In this document: piece by piece, positions 33,923 to 44,367 of the stretch
How the letters are laid out: every line of letters begins with the position of its first letter
Position numbering within the stretch: the first letter of the stretch is position 1
Source of the DNA: an uncultured Alphaproteobacteria bacterium
GTDB lineage: Bacteria; Pseudomonadota; Alphaproteobacteria; HIMB59; GCA-002718135
NCBI GenBank assembly: GCA_902589095.1
Contig: CACIRR010000004.1
Location: 1-44,367 of the forward strand
Direction: 5' to 3'
Length of the DNA: 44,367 nucleotides
Program-made: the position numbers and the translations under genes
Notes under the pieces: generated by a model
The model's input: only the letters and a program-made list of their open reading frames with translations
What the model was told of the DNA's origin: nothing
Databases searched by the model: none

Positions 33923-35348
33923 TTTAATGCATATCCTTTTTGTTCCAGAAGTCACTTTGGCTATTCTTGCTGTTGCGTGTTTGATGTATGGATTGTTTTC
34001 AAAAAATAATTCTTTCAATAAAGCTACTAACTTTGCAACACTATCATTGTTATTTGTAACTGTATTAATCTTTTTTGACTTTTCTACAAAATTTGCCTTA
34101 TTTGATAGTTTTTTTTCAAATACACAATTTACAAAATTTTTTAAAATTCTAACAACCTTAGGTGCGGCAATATCTTTAATTATTTCTAAAAACTATTTCA
34201 TTGATAGCAAAATTAACAAATTTGAAATACCAACTTTACTTTTATTTTCCACTTTGGGCATGTTGATAATGATAAGCTCAAAAAATTTAATGATTATGTA
34301 TTTAGCAATAGAACTACAGAGCTTATCTCTCTATGTTGTAGCTTCTATCAAAAGAAATTCAATAGAGTCTGCTGAGTCGGGAGTAAAATATTTTATTTTA
34401 GGAGCTCTATCTTCAGGTATTCTGCTTTATGGCTTTTCTTTAGTTTACGGATTTACTGGTCATACATCTTTTGAAGGTATCACTAATTCTTTGGTTGAAA
34501 TAGATAACCTTCCTATTGGATTAATCTTTGGATTAGTTTTTGTATTAGTTGGTCTTGCATTTAAAGTATCTGCTGTACCTTTTCATATGTGGACACCAGA
34601 TGTCTATGAAGGAGCCCCAACTTCAATCACAGCATTTTTTGCCATTGTTCCAAAACTTGCTGCAATCGCATTAATATTTAGATTTTGTCTTGAGCCATTC
34701 GGTAAATTTTATTTTGAATGGACTCAAGTTATATTCTTTTTGTCCATTGCTTCAATGTTTCTGGGAGCTATCGCAGCAATTGCACAAAAAAATCTTAAAA
34801 GACTACTTGCTTATAGTTCCATAGGTCATGTAGGATATGTATTAATTGCTTTGGTTTCTGTTAGTGATCAAGGTTTAAAAAGTGCCTCGATTTATATGTT
34901 TATTTATCTAGTTATGAACATTGCAGTGTTTTCAATTATCTTGTCATTAAAAAAATCAGATGCCTATGTTGAAAAAATAAGTTCGCTAAGTGGTTTAAGT
35001 AAATCAAACCCTGTTATTAGTGCATCTTTAGCAATAATTATGTTATCAATGGCTGGAATTCCGCCATTTATTGGCTTTTTTGGAAAATTGTATGTATTTA
35101 TTGCAGCTATTGAGAGTCAATTGTACATATTAGCTGTGCTAGGGGTACTAGCTAGTGTAATTTCGGCATTTTATTATCTAAGAATTATTAAGGGTATGTA
35201 TTTTGATGAATCAGATGACAATCAAACTTTTGAATTTACAATAAGCTCAGAGTCTAAAGTGATATTATCTGTCTTAATGATATTAATTACATTTTTTATA
35301 CTTTATCCTTCACTGTTAATTGATGCTGTTTCAAGTATATCTCTTTAA
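33900..35348 (+). CDS. nuoN: NADH-quinone oxidoreductase subunit N
   Basis: AIELQSLSLYVVAS, ESGVKYFILGALSSGILLYG, PFHMWTPDVYEGAPTSITAFFA; start may be an ATG at 33912 or 33927 instead. Confidence 0.96.
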   Translation: MSLQMLNNLMHILFVPEVTLAILAVACLMYGLFSKNNSFNKATNFATLSLLFVTVLIFFDFSTKFALFDSFFSNTQFTKFFKILTTLGAAISLIISKNYFIDSKINKFEIPTLLLFSTLGMLIMISSKNLMIMYLAIELQSLSLYVVASIKRNSIESAESGVKYFILGALSSGILLYGFSLVYGFTGHTSFEGITNSLVEIDNLPIGLIFGLVFVLVGLAFKVSAVPFHMWTPDVYEGAPTSITAFFAIVPKLAAIALIFRFCLEPFGKFYFEWTQVIFFLSIASMFLGAIAAIAQKNLKRLLAYSSIGHVGYVLIALVSVSDQGLKSASIYMFIYLVMNIAVFSIILSLKKSDAYVEKISSLSGLSKSNPVISASLAIIMLSMAGIPPFIGFFGKLYVFIAAIESQLYILAVLGVLASVISAFYYLRIIKGMYFDESDDNQTFEFTISSESKVILSVLMILITFFILYPSLLIDAVSSISL

Positions 35349-35357
35349 TTTAGATTA

Positions 35358-36110
35358 GTGTCATTACCTATTAAAATAGAAAACTTTTTATTGAAACAAA
35401 ATACAGATTTAATTCATTTAGAAACTGTTGGGTCCACAATGAAAGAAATAAAAAAGCATACTGGAGATAAAAATATTTGCTTAATTGCTGATGAACAAAC
35501 AGAAGGTATAGGTAGAAGAGGTAATCAATGGGTCAGCCCCAAAGGTAATATTTATTTATCTTTTTTATTTAAGTACAACTTATCAATTGAGCATCATTTC
35601 TTGTTTACTGCAGTCACTGCTAATTCAATTATTTTGTGCTTAAATAATTATATAAATGAAAATATTTATATAAAATGGCCAAACGACATCATAATTAATG
35701 ACAGTAAAATTGCAGGAATTATGACTGACATTATAGAATATAAAGGTATTAAGTATATAATTATAGGCATTGGTATTAATATAGAAACTTCACCAAAACT
35801 TAGTGATTACAAAACATGTTGTGTAAATAATTTTAATTCTAATCTCATATATGAAGAATTGCTTTTAAATTTTTTTCAGACTTTTTTCTCTGAATACGAA
35901 ATGATTATTAATAATGAACAAAGTAATATTATTAATAAATTTAGAGATAATATGAAAGATTTAAATAGAAAGAAAACAATTCTTCTTCCTAATGGAAAAA
36001 AAGAAATAGTTTTTATAAAAAATTTAAATTTAGATGGATCTCTTCTTATAGAAAAAGAGGGTAAGCAAGAAAGTATTTTTTCAGCAAGGATTACAGATGA
36101 TTTTAATTGA
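35358..36110 (+). CDS. birA: Biotin--[acetyl-CoA-carboxylase] ligase (GTG start; no N-terminal HTH)
   Basis: ADEQTEGIGRRGNQWVSPKGNIYLSFLF, KWPNDIIINDSKIAGIMTDI, IGIGINIE. Confidence 0.93.
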   Translation: MSLPIKIENFLLKQNTDLIHLETVGSTMKEIKKHTGDKNICLIADEQTEGIGRRGNQWVSPKGNIYLSFLFKYNLSIEHHFLFTAVTANSIILCLNNYINENIYIKWPNDIIINDSKIAGIMTDIIEYKGIKYIIIGIGINIETSPKLSDYKTCCVNNFNSNLIYEELLLNFFQTFFSEYEMIINNEQSNIINKFRDNMKDLNRKKTILLPNGKKEIVFIKNLNLDGSLLIEKEGKQESIFSARITDDFN

Positions 36111-36864
36111 TGTAGGTAATACTAATATTGTTTTTGCTGCAAGTGCAAATAATTTATTGAAAAAAATAAAAAGAATAAAAACTAATGACGGTAAGAAAAA
36201 ATTAAAAAACTTAATTAACAAAATAATAATAGATTTTGCCTCAACTAATAAACTTGATAATCACAATGTTGCAATTATTTCTTCTGTTGTGCCTAATTTA
36301 AATTTACTAATTAAAAATATTTTAAAAAAACACTCAATTAAAGGTTATGTAATTACGTCTAAGGATATATTGCCCTTCCTGAGGATTAAATATAATTTAA
36401 AAGAGATTGGGGCTGATAGGCTAGCTAATTCAATAGCGATTATAAAAAATAAAATCACAAATAGTATTGTTATAGATTTTGGAACGGCTACAACTTTTGA
36501 AGTAATCAAAAATAAAATTTTTTTAGGAGGAATAATTTTTCCAGGAATTAATTTGTCAAAAGAAACTCTTGTCAAAGAGGCATCATTGTTGAAAAATACT
36601 GAGATTACTAAAACAAATAAAATAGTAGCTAATAATACTCAAAAATCAATTCAATCAGGTTTTTACTGGGGATACTTATTAGCAATTAATGGTCTAATAA
36701 AAAACATCTCCATCGAAAATAAATTTAAACCAAAAATCATTCTTACTGGAGGGCTAGCAAATATATTTAAAAATGATATTAAGCCCAAACCTATAATAAA
36801 GCCTAATTTAACTCTAGAGGGTCTTCAAATTATTGGATCAAGTCATTATGCTAAAAAAAAATAA
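36097..36864 (+). CDS. coaX: Type III pantothenate kinase
   Basis: MILIDVGNTNIVFA, GADRLANSIAI, IDFGTATTFEVI, GGIIFPGINLS, TGGLA. Confidence 0.94.
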   Translation: MILIDVGNTNIVFAASANNLLKKIKRIKTNDGKKKLKNLINKIIIDFASTNKLDNHNVAIISSVVPNLNLLIKNILKKHSIKGYVITSKDILPFLRIKYNLKEIGADRLANSIAIIKNKITNSIVIDFGTATTFEVIKNKIFLGGIIFPGINLSKETLVKEASLLKNTEITKTNKIVANNTQKSIQSGFYWGYLLAINGLIKNISIENKFKPKIILTGGLANIFKNDIKPKPIIKPNLTLEGLQIIGSSHYAKKK

Positions 36865-38521
36865 TAATTCACAAATATACAAAAAGGGTCTTTATTTTTT
36901 ATCCCTAGGAGGAATAGGCGAAATTGGTGCGAACTGTTATCTTTATTGTTGTGATGACAAATGGATTATGATTGATTTGGGATTATCTTTTGCTGATGAG
37001 CAATTTCCAGGGGTTGATCTTTTAGTACCAAAAATAAACTTTATTGAAGATATAAAAGATAATCTTGAGGCAATTATTATTAGTCATGGACATGAAGATC
37101 ATGCGGGAGCCGTTGCATATTTAGCAGATAAAATTGATTGTCCAGTTTATGCTTCAAGTTTCCCAAAGCTTCTCATTGAAAATAGATTAAAAGAATTTGG
37201 GAAATTAGACTCAGTTAATTTGATAGAATTAGACACAAATAAAAATTTGTCATTAGAAAATTTTAATTTGAAATTTATAGATACCACTCATTCTATACCT
37301 CAGCCGCAAGCAATTGTTATTGAAACCAAGTATGGCAACTTATTGCATACTGCAGATTGGAAAATAGATAACAAACCAACTTTAGGTAGAGGATTTAATA
37401 AAAACAATTTTGTTGAATTAGGTAATCAGGGGGTATTAGCTTTAATTGGTGACTCCACTAATGCAGATGTTCCTGGCTTTTCTTCTTCTGAGGAGCAGGT
37501 AAGAGACGAGCTAAAAAATGTTTTCTCAAGATATATCAATAGAATTGTTGTTACATGCTTTTCTTCAAACATAGCTCGTATTATTAATATTGTTAATGCA
37601 GCTAAGAAAAATAATAGAAAAATTGCTTTAATTGGTAGAAGTATGAAAAAAAATATTGAAGCAGCTGTAAAATCAAATTTAATTGAAGACGTTGATATTT
37701 TTATATCCGAGGAGGAAGCCTCACTTATACCAAAAGAAAATCTTGTTATAATATGTACAGGGAGTCAAGGTGAGAAAAGATCAGCTTTGTATAGAATTGC
37801 TTATAATTCTCATCGAAATATTCATTTAGAAAAAGATGATGTTGTTATATTTAGCTCTAGAGATATACCTGGTAATGAAAAATCAATAAATGCACTTAAA
37901 AATTTACTAATTAGGCAAAAGGTTGAAATTATTACCGCTGATGATGATCTAGTTCATGTATCTGGCCATGGTCATGCTGAAGAAATTAAGCAAATGTATA
38001 ACTGGACAAAGCCATTTATTTCTATTCCTGTTCATGGGGAACCTATGCATTTAGAATCGCACAAAAAAATTTCAGAAGCTTCTCAAGTTCCGATAACAAA
38101 AATTCTCCAAAATGGAAAATGTCTTAAAATAGCACCTGGGGATTGCACAATAGTTGATCATATTGACACTGGAAAATTAATTGTGGAGGGCAAATATCTT
38201 TATGATTCTGACTCTGATTTTATTAGAGACAGAAGAAAATACTCTTATGAAGGAATAGCTATGCTATCGCTAGTTATTAATGATGACCAATCAATTGATC
38301 AAAATATACAGTTAAGTTTTATTGGTCTTCCATACGAGGAAATAGATTTAGTGAAGCATGAATTTAAGTCAGAATTTATAGAAAAATACCTCAAATTAAG
38401 CCACGAACAAAAAACTTTAGATCAAAATGTCATTGAGCTGATTAAAAAAAGTTTAAAATTTGTTCTTAAAAATATTTTGCAAAAAAAACCAGAAATTAAA
38501 ATTCATTTAATCAGGAAGTAA
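36833..38521 (+). CDS. rnj: Ribonuclease J (start possibly at 36848)
   Basis: LGGIGEIGANCYLY, IISHGHEDHAGAVAYLA metallo-beta-lactamase motif, HTADWKID, HVSGHGHAEEIKQM. Confidence 0.93.
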   Translation: MDQVIMLKKNNNSQIYKKGLYFLSLGGIGEIGANCYLYCCDDKWIMIDLGLSFADEQFPGVDLLVPKINFIEDIKDNLEAIIISHGHEDHAGAVAYLADKIDCPVYASSFPKLLIENRLKEFGKLDSVNLIELDTNKNLSLENFNLKFIDTTHSIPQPQAIVIETKYGNLLHTADWKIDNKPTLGRGFNKNNFVELGNQGVLALIGDSTNADVPGFSSSEEQVRDELKNVFSRYINRIVVTCFSSNIARIINIVNAAKKNNRKIALIGRSMKKNIEAAVKSNLIEDVDIFISEEEASLIPKENLVIICTGSQGEKRSALYRIAYNSHRNIHLEKDDVVIFSSRDIPGNEKSINALKNLLIRQKVEIITADDDLVHVSGHGHAEEIKQMYNWTKPFISIPVHGEPMHLESHKKISEASQVPITKILQNGKCLKIAPGDCTIVDHIDTGKLIVEGKYLYDSDSDFIRDRRKYSYEGIAMLSLVINDDQSIDQNIQLSFIGLPYEEIDLVKHEFKSEFIEKYLKLSHEQKTLDQNVIELIKKSLKFVLKNILQKKPEIKIHLIRK

Positions 38522-38754
38522 TGCAAATATTTTCTTATTTTTTATTTTTCGTTGTAATTTGGTGGGTATTATTTTTTATTTTCTTACCTATTAAAAACGA
38601 AACGCCTAAAGAATGGCAGAGTGGTAATGCAAATAGTGCGCCAATTAAAAGCTATCTTTTAATAAAAGTAATAATTACATCAGTTTTATCTTTTCTTATT
38701 TTAATTACTTTAATATACTTTGGCTTAGATTTAGCTTTTTTGTTTAAACAATGA
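38521..38754 (+). CDS. DUF1467-like small membrane protein
   Basis: 77 aa; two hydrophobic segments, [11 protein letters not shown]; located between rnj and proS as in other alphaproteobacteria. Confidence 0.7.
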   Translation: MQIFSYFLFFVVIWWVLFFIFLPIKNETPKEWQSGNANSAPIKSYLLIKVIITSVLSFLILITLIYFGLDLAFLFKQ

Positions 38755-40046
38755 AATACTCAGAATTTTTTATTCCAACTGTAAAGGACGTACCGAGTGA
38801 TGCTGAGATCATTTCTCATCAACTTATGATAAAGGCAGGAATGATCAAGCAATCAAGTGCTGGTATTTATTCTTGGTTACCACTTGGCTATAAAGTTCTA
38901 AAAAATATTGAACAAATTGTTCGAGAAGAGCAAGATAAAGCAGGTGCCAACGAAATGCTAATGCCAACAATACAATCTGCTGATTTGTGGGTTAAGTCTG
39001 GCAGATATGATGATTATGGTAAAGAAATGCTTAGAATTAAAGATAGAAGTGGCAGAGAGATGCTATATTGACCAACTAACGAAGAATTAATAACTGATAT
39101 TTTTCAATCATATGTAACTTCTTATAAAGAATTGCCAAAAAATTTATACCATATTCAATGGAAATTCAGAGATGAAGTAAGACCACGTTTTGGCGTTATG
39201 AGGGGCAGAGAATTTTTAATGAAAGATAATTATTCTTTTGATTTAAATGAAGAGGAAGCAAAGATTTCATATAACAATATGTTTAAAGCATATATTAAAA
39301 CTTTTCTAAGAATGGGGTTAACTCCAATTTCTTTAAGAGCTGAAACGGGTCCGATTGGTGGAAATCTAAGTCATGAGTTTCAAATATTAGCAAATACGGG
39401 TGAAAGCACTTTATATTATGATAAAGAATTGGAAACCTTAGATCCTGAGAGTCTTGATCCCGACAAATTACAATCGTATTATGCTGCAGTAGATGAGCAA
39501 CATGATGACACTAGCTGCCCAATTAATAAAGACGATTTGAAAATATCAAAAGGAATTGAAGTTGGCCATATATTTTATTTTGGGACAAAATATTCTGAGA
39601 AATTAAATGCTTTTGTTCAGGATAAAAATGGAAAAAGAGTTCCAGTTCACATGGGCTCTTATGGTATTGGAGTTTCAAGATTAGTTGGTGCTTTAATTGA
39701 GGCAAATCATGATGAGAAAGGTATAAAATGGCCAAAATCTGTAGCGCCTTTTAAGTTAAGTGTTGTAAATTTAATGCCAGATGATCAAAATTGTACCACA
39801 ATAGCAGAGGATTATTATTCTAATTTTATGCGTCAGAATATAGATACATTATTTGATGATCGAGATTGTAGTATTGGAAAAAAATTATCTGATAATGATT
39901 TAATTGGAACCCCATTCCAAATTGTAATCGGTAAAAGAGACATATCACAAGGTTTAGTAGAAGTTAAAGATAGGTTATTGGATACATCTGAAAAAATTAA
40001 AATTGAAGATGTAAAGAGAGTTGTTTTACAAAAACTAAATTCTTGA
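38751..40046 (+). pseudogene. proS: Prolyl-tRNA synthetase (short form) interrupted by one in-frame TGA at 39069-39071
   Basis: ORFs 38751..39071 and 39132..40046 lie in the same frame; the sequence between them translates without frameshift: ...[58 protein letters not shown]... Confidence 0.85.
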
Positions 40047-41296
40047 TGTTATCCAGATCAGAGATTTTAATTACAAAACGTTTTTTATTCTCAAAAAAAA
40101 CAGAAGGTTATGTTTCGATTTTTTCCTGGTTTTCAATCGTTGGTATATCTTTGGGGGTTGCAGCAATAATTATTGTAATGTCTGTAATGAATGGTTTTCG
40201 ATCTAATCTGATAGAAAGGCTTATAGGTGTAAATTCTCACATTAATATTTATTCAATTAATGAAAAAATAGAAATTGAAAAAATAGAAAAAATAAAAAAA
40301 CAATTAAATCCTAAAAATTATAAAGAAGTTTTTTCTTCAATTGAAACACAAGGCTTAATTATAAGTGACAATACTTCTAAAGGAGTAATAATGAGAGCCT
40401 ATGAAAAAATTAGTACAGAACATTATTTGTATCAAAGAATTATTAGTAAAAAAATTGCTGAAATTGGTTTCAACAGAATCATTATCGGTGATGCTCTAGC
40501 GAAAGAACTAAACTTAAAAATAGGTGATGAAATTAAAATAGCTATTCCAAAAACTGATAGATCATTACTTGGCAACATTCCAAGGTTTAAAACTTTAAAG
40601 ATTGATGGAATATTTGATTTTGGAATGTATGAGTACGACTCTAATCTTGTTTTTATATCTTTAGAACTTGCTAGGAAATTGCTTTTGTTTGAAGAAGGCG
40701 TGTTTAATAGACTCGAATTTTATTTATATGATCCATTAGAAGTTAATAATTTCAAGACAATTATTAATTCTTCTATTAAAGAAAATGATCTAAATTTGTA
40801 TCAATTAACTTGGATTGATAGAAACTCATCATTAATGAATGCTCTAAAGGTAGAAAAAAATGTAATGTTTTTAATTTTGGCGTTAATTGTGATTGTCGCT
40901 TCTATGAATATAATTTCAGGATTAATTATTTATGTTAAAGAAAAAAATAAAGATATAGCAATTTTGAAAACATTAGGTTTTAGTAATTATAGTCTTTTAA
41001 AAATTTTTTTTTCAATCGGACTTACAATAGGTTTAATTGGTACAATTTCAGGGACAATACTTGGTATAATTGTCACTGAAAACTTATTAATAATACAAAA
41101 CTTTCTAGAAAAGCTACTTGATACAGAGCTTTTTTCTGAAGAAATATATTTTTTATCAACACTTCCTTCAGATATTAAATATGAAGAAGTTTTATTTATA
41201 TTTGTTATATCTGTAATAATAACTATCTTATCGACAATATTTCCGGCAATTAGGGCGTCTAATATTGATCCAATTGTTTCGTTAAAAAATGAGTAA
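40043..41296 (+). CDS. Lipoprotein-releasing ABC transporter permease (LolC/LolE family)
   Basis: RSEILITKRFLFSKKTEGYVSIFSWFSIVGISLGVAAIIIVMSVMNGFR; C-terminal FtsX-like domain. Confidence 0.92.
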   Translation: MMLSRSEILITKRFLFSKKTEGYVSIFSWFSIVGISLGVAAIIIVMSVMNGFRSNLIERLIGVNSHINIYSINEKIEIEKIEKIKKQLNPKNYKEVFSSIETQGLIISDNTSKGVIMRAYEKISTEHYLYQRIISKKIAEIGFNRIIIGDALAKELNLKIGDEIKIAIPKTDRSLLGNIPRFKTLKIDGIFDFGMYEYDSNLVFISLELARKLLLFEEGVFNRLEFYLYDPLEVNNFKTIINSSIKENDLNLYQLTWIDRNSSLMNALKVEKNVMFLILALIVIVASMNIISGLIIYVKEKNKDIAILKTLGFSNYSLLKIFFSIGLTIGLIGTISGTILGIIVTENLLIIQNFLEKLLDTELFSEEIYFLSTLPSDIKYEEVLFIFVISVIITILSTIFPAIRASNIDPIVSLKNE

Positions 41297-41969
41297 TTTT
41301 ATAGAAATTAAAAATTTAAAAAAAACATTTAATATATCAAGTAATAATCAATTGTTATTATTTGAAAATTTAAATTTGAGCATTTCCCAAAACAGTACAA
41401 CTTCTATAATAGGACCATCTGGATGTGGAAAGTCTACACTTCTAAATATTATTGGTCTTCTTGACTCTAGTTTTTACGGAGAATATTTTTTTGATGGTGT
41501 TTTAATTAATAATATTAATAAGAGCAAGTTAAACGAAATTAAAAATTTAAAAATTGGATTTGTTCATCAGTTTTTTCATTTAATTCCTGAATTAAGTGTG
41601 ATTGAGAACATAATATTACCAGCTTTGATAAAAAAAGATAAAATTTCAGACATAAATAATGATGCTTATAATTTATTAAATGTTTTTGAAATTTTTGATA
41701 AAAAAAATACGAAACCTAATAAGTTATCAGGTGGTGAACAACAAAGAGTAGCTATTGCAAGATCACTTATAAATAAACCAAGTATAATTTTAGCAGATGA
41801 AATGACTGGTAACTTAGATGAAAAAACATCTGATGAAATAATTAAATTTTTTTTAAAATTTGTGGCGAATCATCAATTATCTTTAATGTATGTAACGCAT
41901 AATCAAAGATATGCAGAAATGGCAGATATAAAATATGAGCTTAAAAATAAAAATTTAGTTGCAAAATGA
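41289..41969 (+). CDS. lolD: Lipoprotein-releasing ABC transporter ATP-binding protein
   Basis: GPSGCGKSTLLNIIGLLD Walker A, KLSGGEQQRVAIARSLINKPSIILADEMTGNLD. Confidence 0.93.
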   Translation: MSNFIEIKNLKKTFNISSNNQLLLFENLNLSISQNSTTSIIGPSGCGKSTLLNIIGLLDSSFYGEYFFDGVLINNINKSKLNEIKNLKIGFVHQFFHLIPELSVIENIILPALIKKDKISDINNDAYNLLNVFEIFDKKNTKPNKLSGGEQQRVAIARSLINKPSIILADEMTGNLDEKTSDEIIKFFLKFVANHQLSLMYVTHNQRYAEMADIKYELKNKNLVAK

Positions 41970-44367
41970 AAAAACCTTTTGTTCACTTAAGATGCTTGTC
42001 TTCTTATTCACTTTCTGAAAGCACTCTTAAAATACAAAAATTAGTCCAATTAGCAAAAAAAAATAATATGCCTGCACTCGCTATTACCGATAATAACAAT
42101 ATGTTTGGGGTATTTGAATTTGCTCAAGAATGCATAAAAAATAATATTCAACCAATAATTGGCACTTCAATAAACTTAGTTGATGTTCAGAGTAAAAATC
42201 AAGTCTCTCAATTATCTTTTTTAGTAAAGAACGAGATAGGATATAAAAACTTAATTCATTTAAGCTCTTTATCTTATTTAAATAAAGGTAGTGATATGGG
42301 TATTTCTATAAGTGATCTTGAAGGCCATAGTGATGGACTGTTTTGTTTTTTAGGTGGTGAGTTTAATCCTTTATTAATTTTAAATAATCAGAATAAAAAA
42401 AATGATGATTTAATTAAAAAATTACAGCAATTATTTAAAAACAATCTTTTTCTTGAGCTGCAAAGAATTAGTGACTCAGAATTAGATGCTTTTGAAGATC
42501 AATTGATAAACTTATCTAATAAATTCAATATACCATTAATTGGTACTAATAATATTAAATTTGGTGAAGAAGATGATTTTCAAGCTCATGATGCTTTGTT
42601 ATGTGTAGCTCAAAAGACAACTATAAATAGTGGTAGTAGAAAAACTTCCAATAACCAAATAGCTTTTAAGAGTAGTGAACAGATGATTGAGTTATTTTCT
42701 GACATCCCTGAAATTGTTGAAAACAACTTTAATATTTCAATATCATGTAGCTATTACCCAAGAGAAGTTTTACCAAAATTACCAAAGTTTAAAAATAATC
42801 TAAATCTATCTGAAAAGGAATTATTAGTAAAATTATCTAATAGTGGACTTGAAAAAAGACTAAAATTAAACAGCATTAAAGAAAATAAAAAATATCAAGA
42901 CAGGTTAAATTACGAAATTGATATTATAAATAAAATGGGTTTCGCCGGTTATTTTCTAATTGTTGCAGATTTCGTTAACTGGGCAAAGGATAATGATATA
43001 CCAGTTGGACCAGGAAGAGGATCTGGAGCAGGGAGTGTTGCTGCTTGGTCATTAGGTATTACTGATCTGGATCCTATTCAATATAGTTTGCTGTTTGAGA
43101 GATTTCTAAATCCAGAACGTGTTTCCATGCCAGATTTTGATATAGATTTTTGTCAAATTCGACGGGATGAAGTTATAGAGTATGTAAATAAAAAATATGG
43201 AAGTGAATCTGTTGCCCACATAATTACTTTTGGAACTTTGGCTTCGCGTGCAGCAGTAAGGGACATAGGTAGAGTGTTAGAGGTTCCCTATGGTGAAGTT
43301 GACTCTTTTGCTAAATTAATACCTTTTAATCCAGGCAGCCCTTTAACCTTAGCAGAATCAATAAAATCTGAAAAATCACTCAGAGATATTATTGAAAAAG
43401 ATGATACTCTTTCAAATGTTGTGGACATAAGTCTTAAATTAGAGGGCGTTCATCGTCATGCATCTACACATGCTGCTGGAGTGGTAATAGGGGATACAAA
43501 TTTAAGTAATATTGTGCCTTTATACAAAGATCCAAATACAGAAACTAATGCAACACAATTTTCTATGAAATATGTTGAAAAAGCAGGTTTGGTAAAGTTT
43601 GATTTTTTAGGATTAACTACTTTATCGATAATAAACGAGTGTGTGAATTTAATAAAAAAAGATTTCTTTAATTTTTCACTTCACGATATTCCATTGAATG
43701 ATGAAAAAACTTTTCAACAATTAAGTAGAGGAAATGCTGTTGGAGTTTTTCAGTTAGAAAGTAATGGAATGAGCAGTGTTTTAAAGCAGTTGCAGCCAGA
43801 TAAATTTGAAGAAATCATTGCAGTTGTAGCTCTTTTTAGACCAGGTCCTATGGATAACATTCCTTCTTTTTGTAACCGCAAACATGGTAGAGAGGACATA
43901 AACTATATTCATCCAATGTTGGAAGATGTTTTAAAAGAAACCTACGGAATCATAGTCTATCAAGAGCAAGTAATGGAGATAGCGCAAGTTCTTTCGAACT
44001 ATTCTTTAGGTGAAGCTGATTTACTGAGAAGAGCAATGGGTAAAAAAATACAAAAGGAAATGGACGATCAAAAAATTAGATTCATCGAAGGTGCTTTAAA
44101 AAATAAAATAAATGAAAAAGAAGCATCAAAAATATTTGATCTTGTTGATAAATTTGCTGGTTATGGTTTTAACAAAAGTCATGCTGCAGGCTATGCCTTA
44201 ATTTCTTATCAAACTGCTTATCTTAAGGCTAACTTTCCTCATGAATTTATGACCGCAACTCTAAACTTTTCTATAGATAGAACTGATAAAATTATTTCAT
44301 TAAAGCAAGAGTTGGAAAAACTTGAGATACCATTTTTAAAGCCAGATATAAATTTTTCTGAAGAAAA
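41966..44367 (+). CDS. dnaE: DNA polymerase III subunit alpha, 3'-truncated by window end
   Basis: Not in the ORF track (no stop before window end). ATG overlaps the lolD TGA; MKKPFVHLRCLSSYSLSESTLKIQKLVQLAKKNNMPALAITDNNNMFG..., VGPGRGSGAGSVAAWSLGITDLDP, MPDFDIDFC catalytic Asp motif. Confidence 0.95.
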   Translation, partial: MKKPFVHLRCLSSYSLSESTLKIQKLVQLAKKNNMPALAITDNNNMFGVFEFAQECIKNNIQPIIGTSINLVDVQSKNQVSQLSFLVKNEIGYKNLIHLSSLSYLNKGSDMGISISDLEGHSDGLFCFLGGEFNPLLILNNQNKKNDDLIKKLQQLFKNNLFLELQRISDSELDAFEDQLINLSNKFNIPLIGTNNIKFGEEDDFQAHDALLCVAQKTTINSGSRKTSNNQIAFKSSEQMIELFSDIPEIVENNFNISISCSYYPREVLPKLPKFKNNLNLSEKELLVKLSNSGLEKRLKLNSIKENKKYQDRLNYEIDIINKMGFAGYFLIVADFVNWAKDNDIPVGPGRGSGAGSVAAWSLGITDLDPIQYSLLFERFLNPERVSMPDFDIDFCQIRRDEVIEYVNKKYGSESVAHIITFGTLASRAAVRDIGRVLEVPYGEVDSFAKLIPFNPGSPLTLAESIKSEKSLRDIIEKDDTLSNVVDISLKLEGVHRHASTHAAGVVIGDTNLSNIVPLYKDPNTETNATQFSMKYVEKAGLVKFDFLGLTTLSIINECVNLIKKDFFNFSLHDIPLNDEKTFQQLSRGNAVGVFQLESNGMSSVLKQLQPDKFEEIIAVVALFRPGPMDNIPSFCNRKHGREDINYIHPMLEDVLKETYGIIVYQEQVMEIAQVLSNYSLGEADLLRRAMGKKIQKEMDDQKIRFIEGALKNKINEKEASKIFDLVDKFAGYGFNKSHAAGYALISYQTAYLKANFPHEFMTATLNFSIDRTDKIISLKQELEKLEIPFLKPDINFSEE

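Noticed and set aside
39069-39071. UGA reassignment (to Gly or Trp) or selenocysteine in proS
   Set aside because: TGA terminates several other genes here in tight ATGA overlaps, Trp is encoded by TGG throughout, and this ProRS position is normally Gly, not Cys/Sec.
39132-40046. The second proS fragment as a separate gene
   Set aside because: Its upstream sequence continues the same ProRS frame without break apart from one TGA; it begins in mid-domain.

Overview
This is an AT-rich, tightly packed chromosomal window. Gene content and order look like a streamlined, probably marine alphaproteobacterium; that placement is inferred from synteny and sequence character, not tested. From left to right it holds: the end of murA, then hisG, hisD, infA and a tiny unlisted yacG-like ORF; tRNA-Phe; a GT9-like glycosyltransferase; two amino-acid ABC permeases; a small island of a cytochrome c'-like protein, an IolE-like protein and a class I glutamine amidotransferase; glpK, parE and glnA with glnB and an aminotransferase on the minus strand; tRNA-His and tRNA-Leu; tig-clpP-clpX-lon-hupB; tRNA-Val and tRNA-Asp; a full nuoA-N operon; and birA-coaX-rnj-DUF1467-proS-lolC/E-lolD-dnaE (dnaE is cut by the window end and missing from the ORF track). 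The best points for follow-up are: two tandem glutamine (glnA-motif) riboswitch aptamers on the minus strand between glnB and glnA, plus a PII protein with an unusual T-loop; an in-frame TGA replacing a normally conserved Gly codon in proS although TGA is a normal stop here; and a DnaE whose PHP-domain His motif is degenerate. I saw no CRISPR array, transposon, phage or obvious new multi-gene system. Most of the window is conserved housekeeping sequence.
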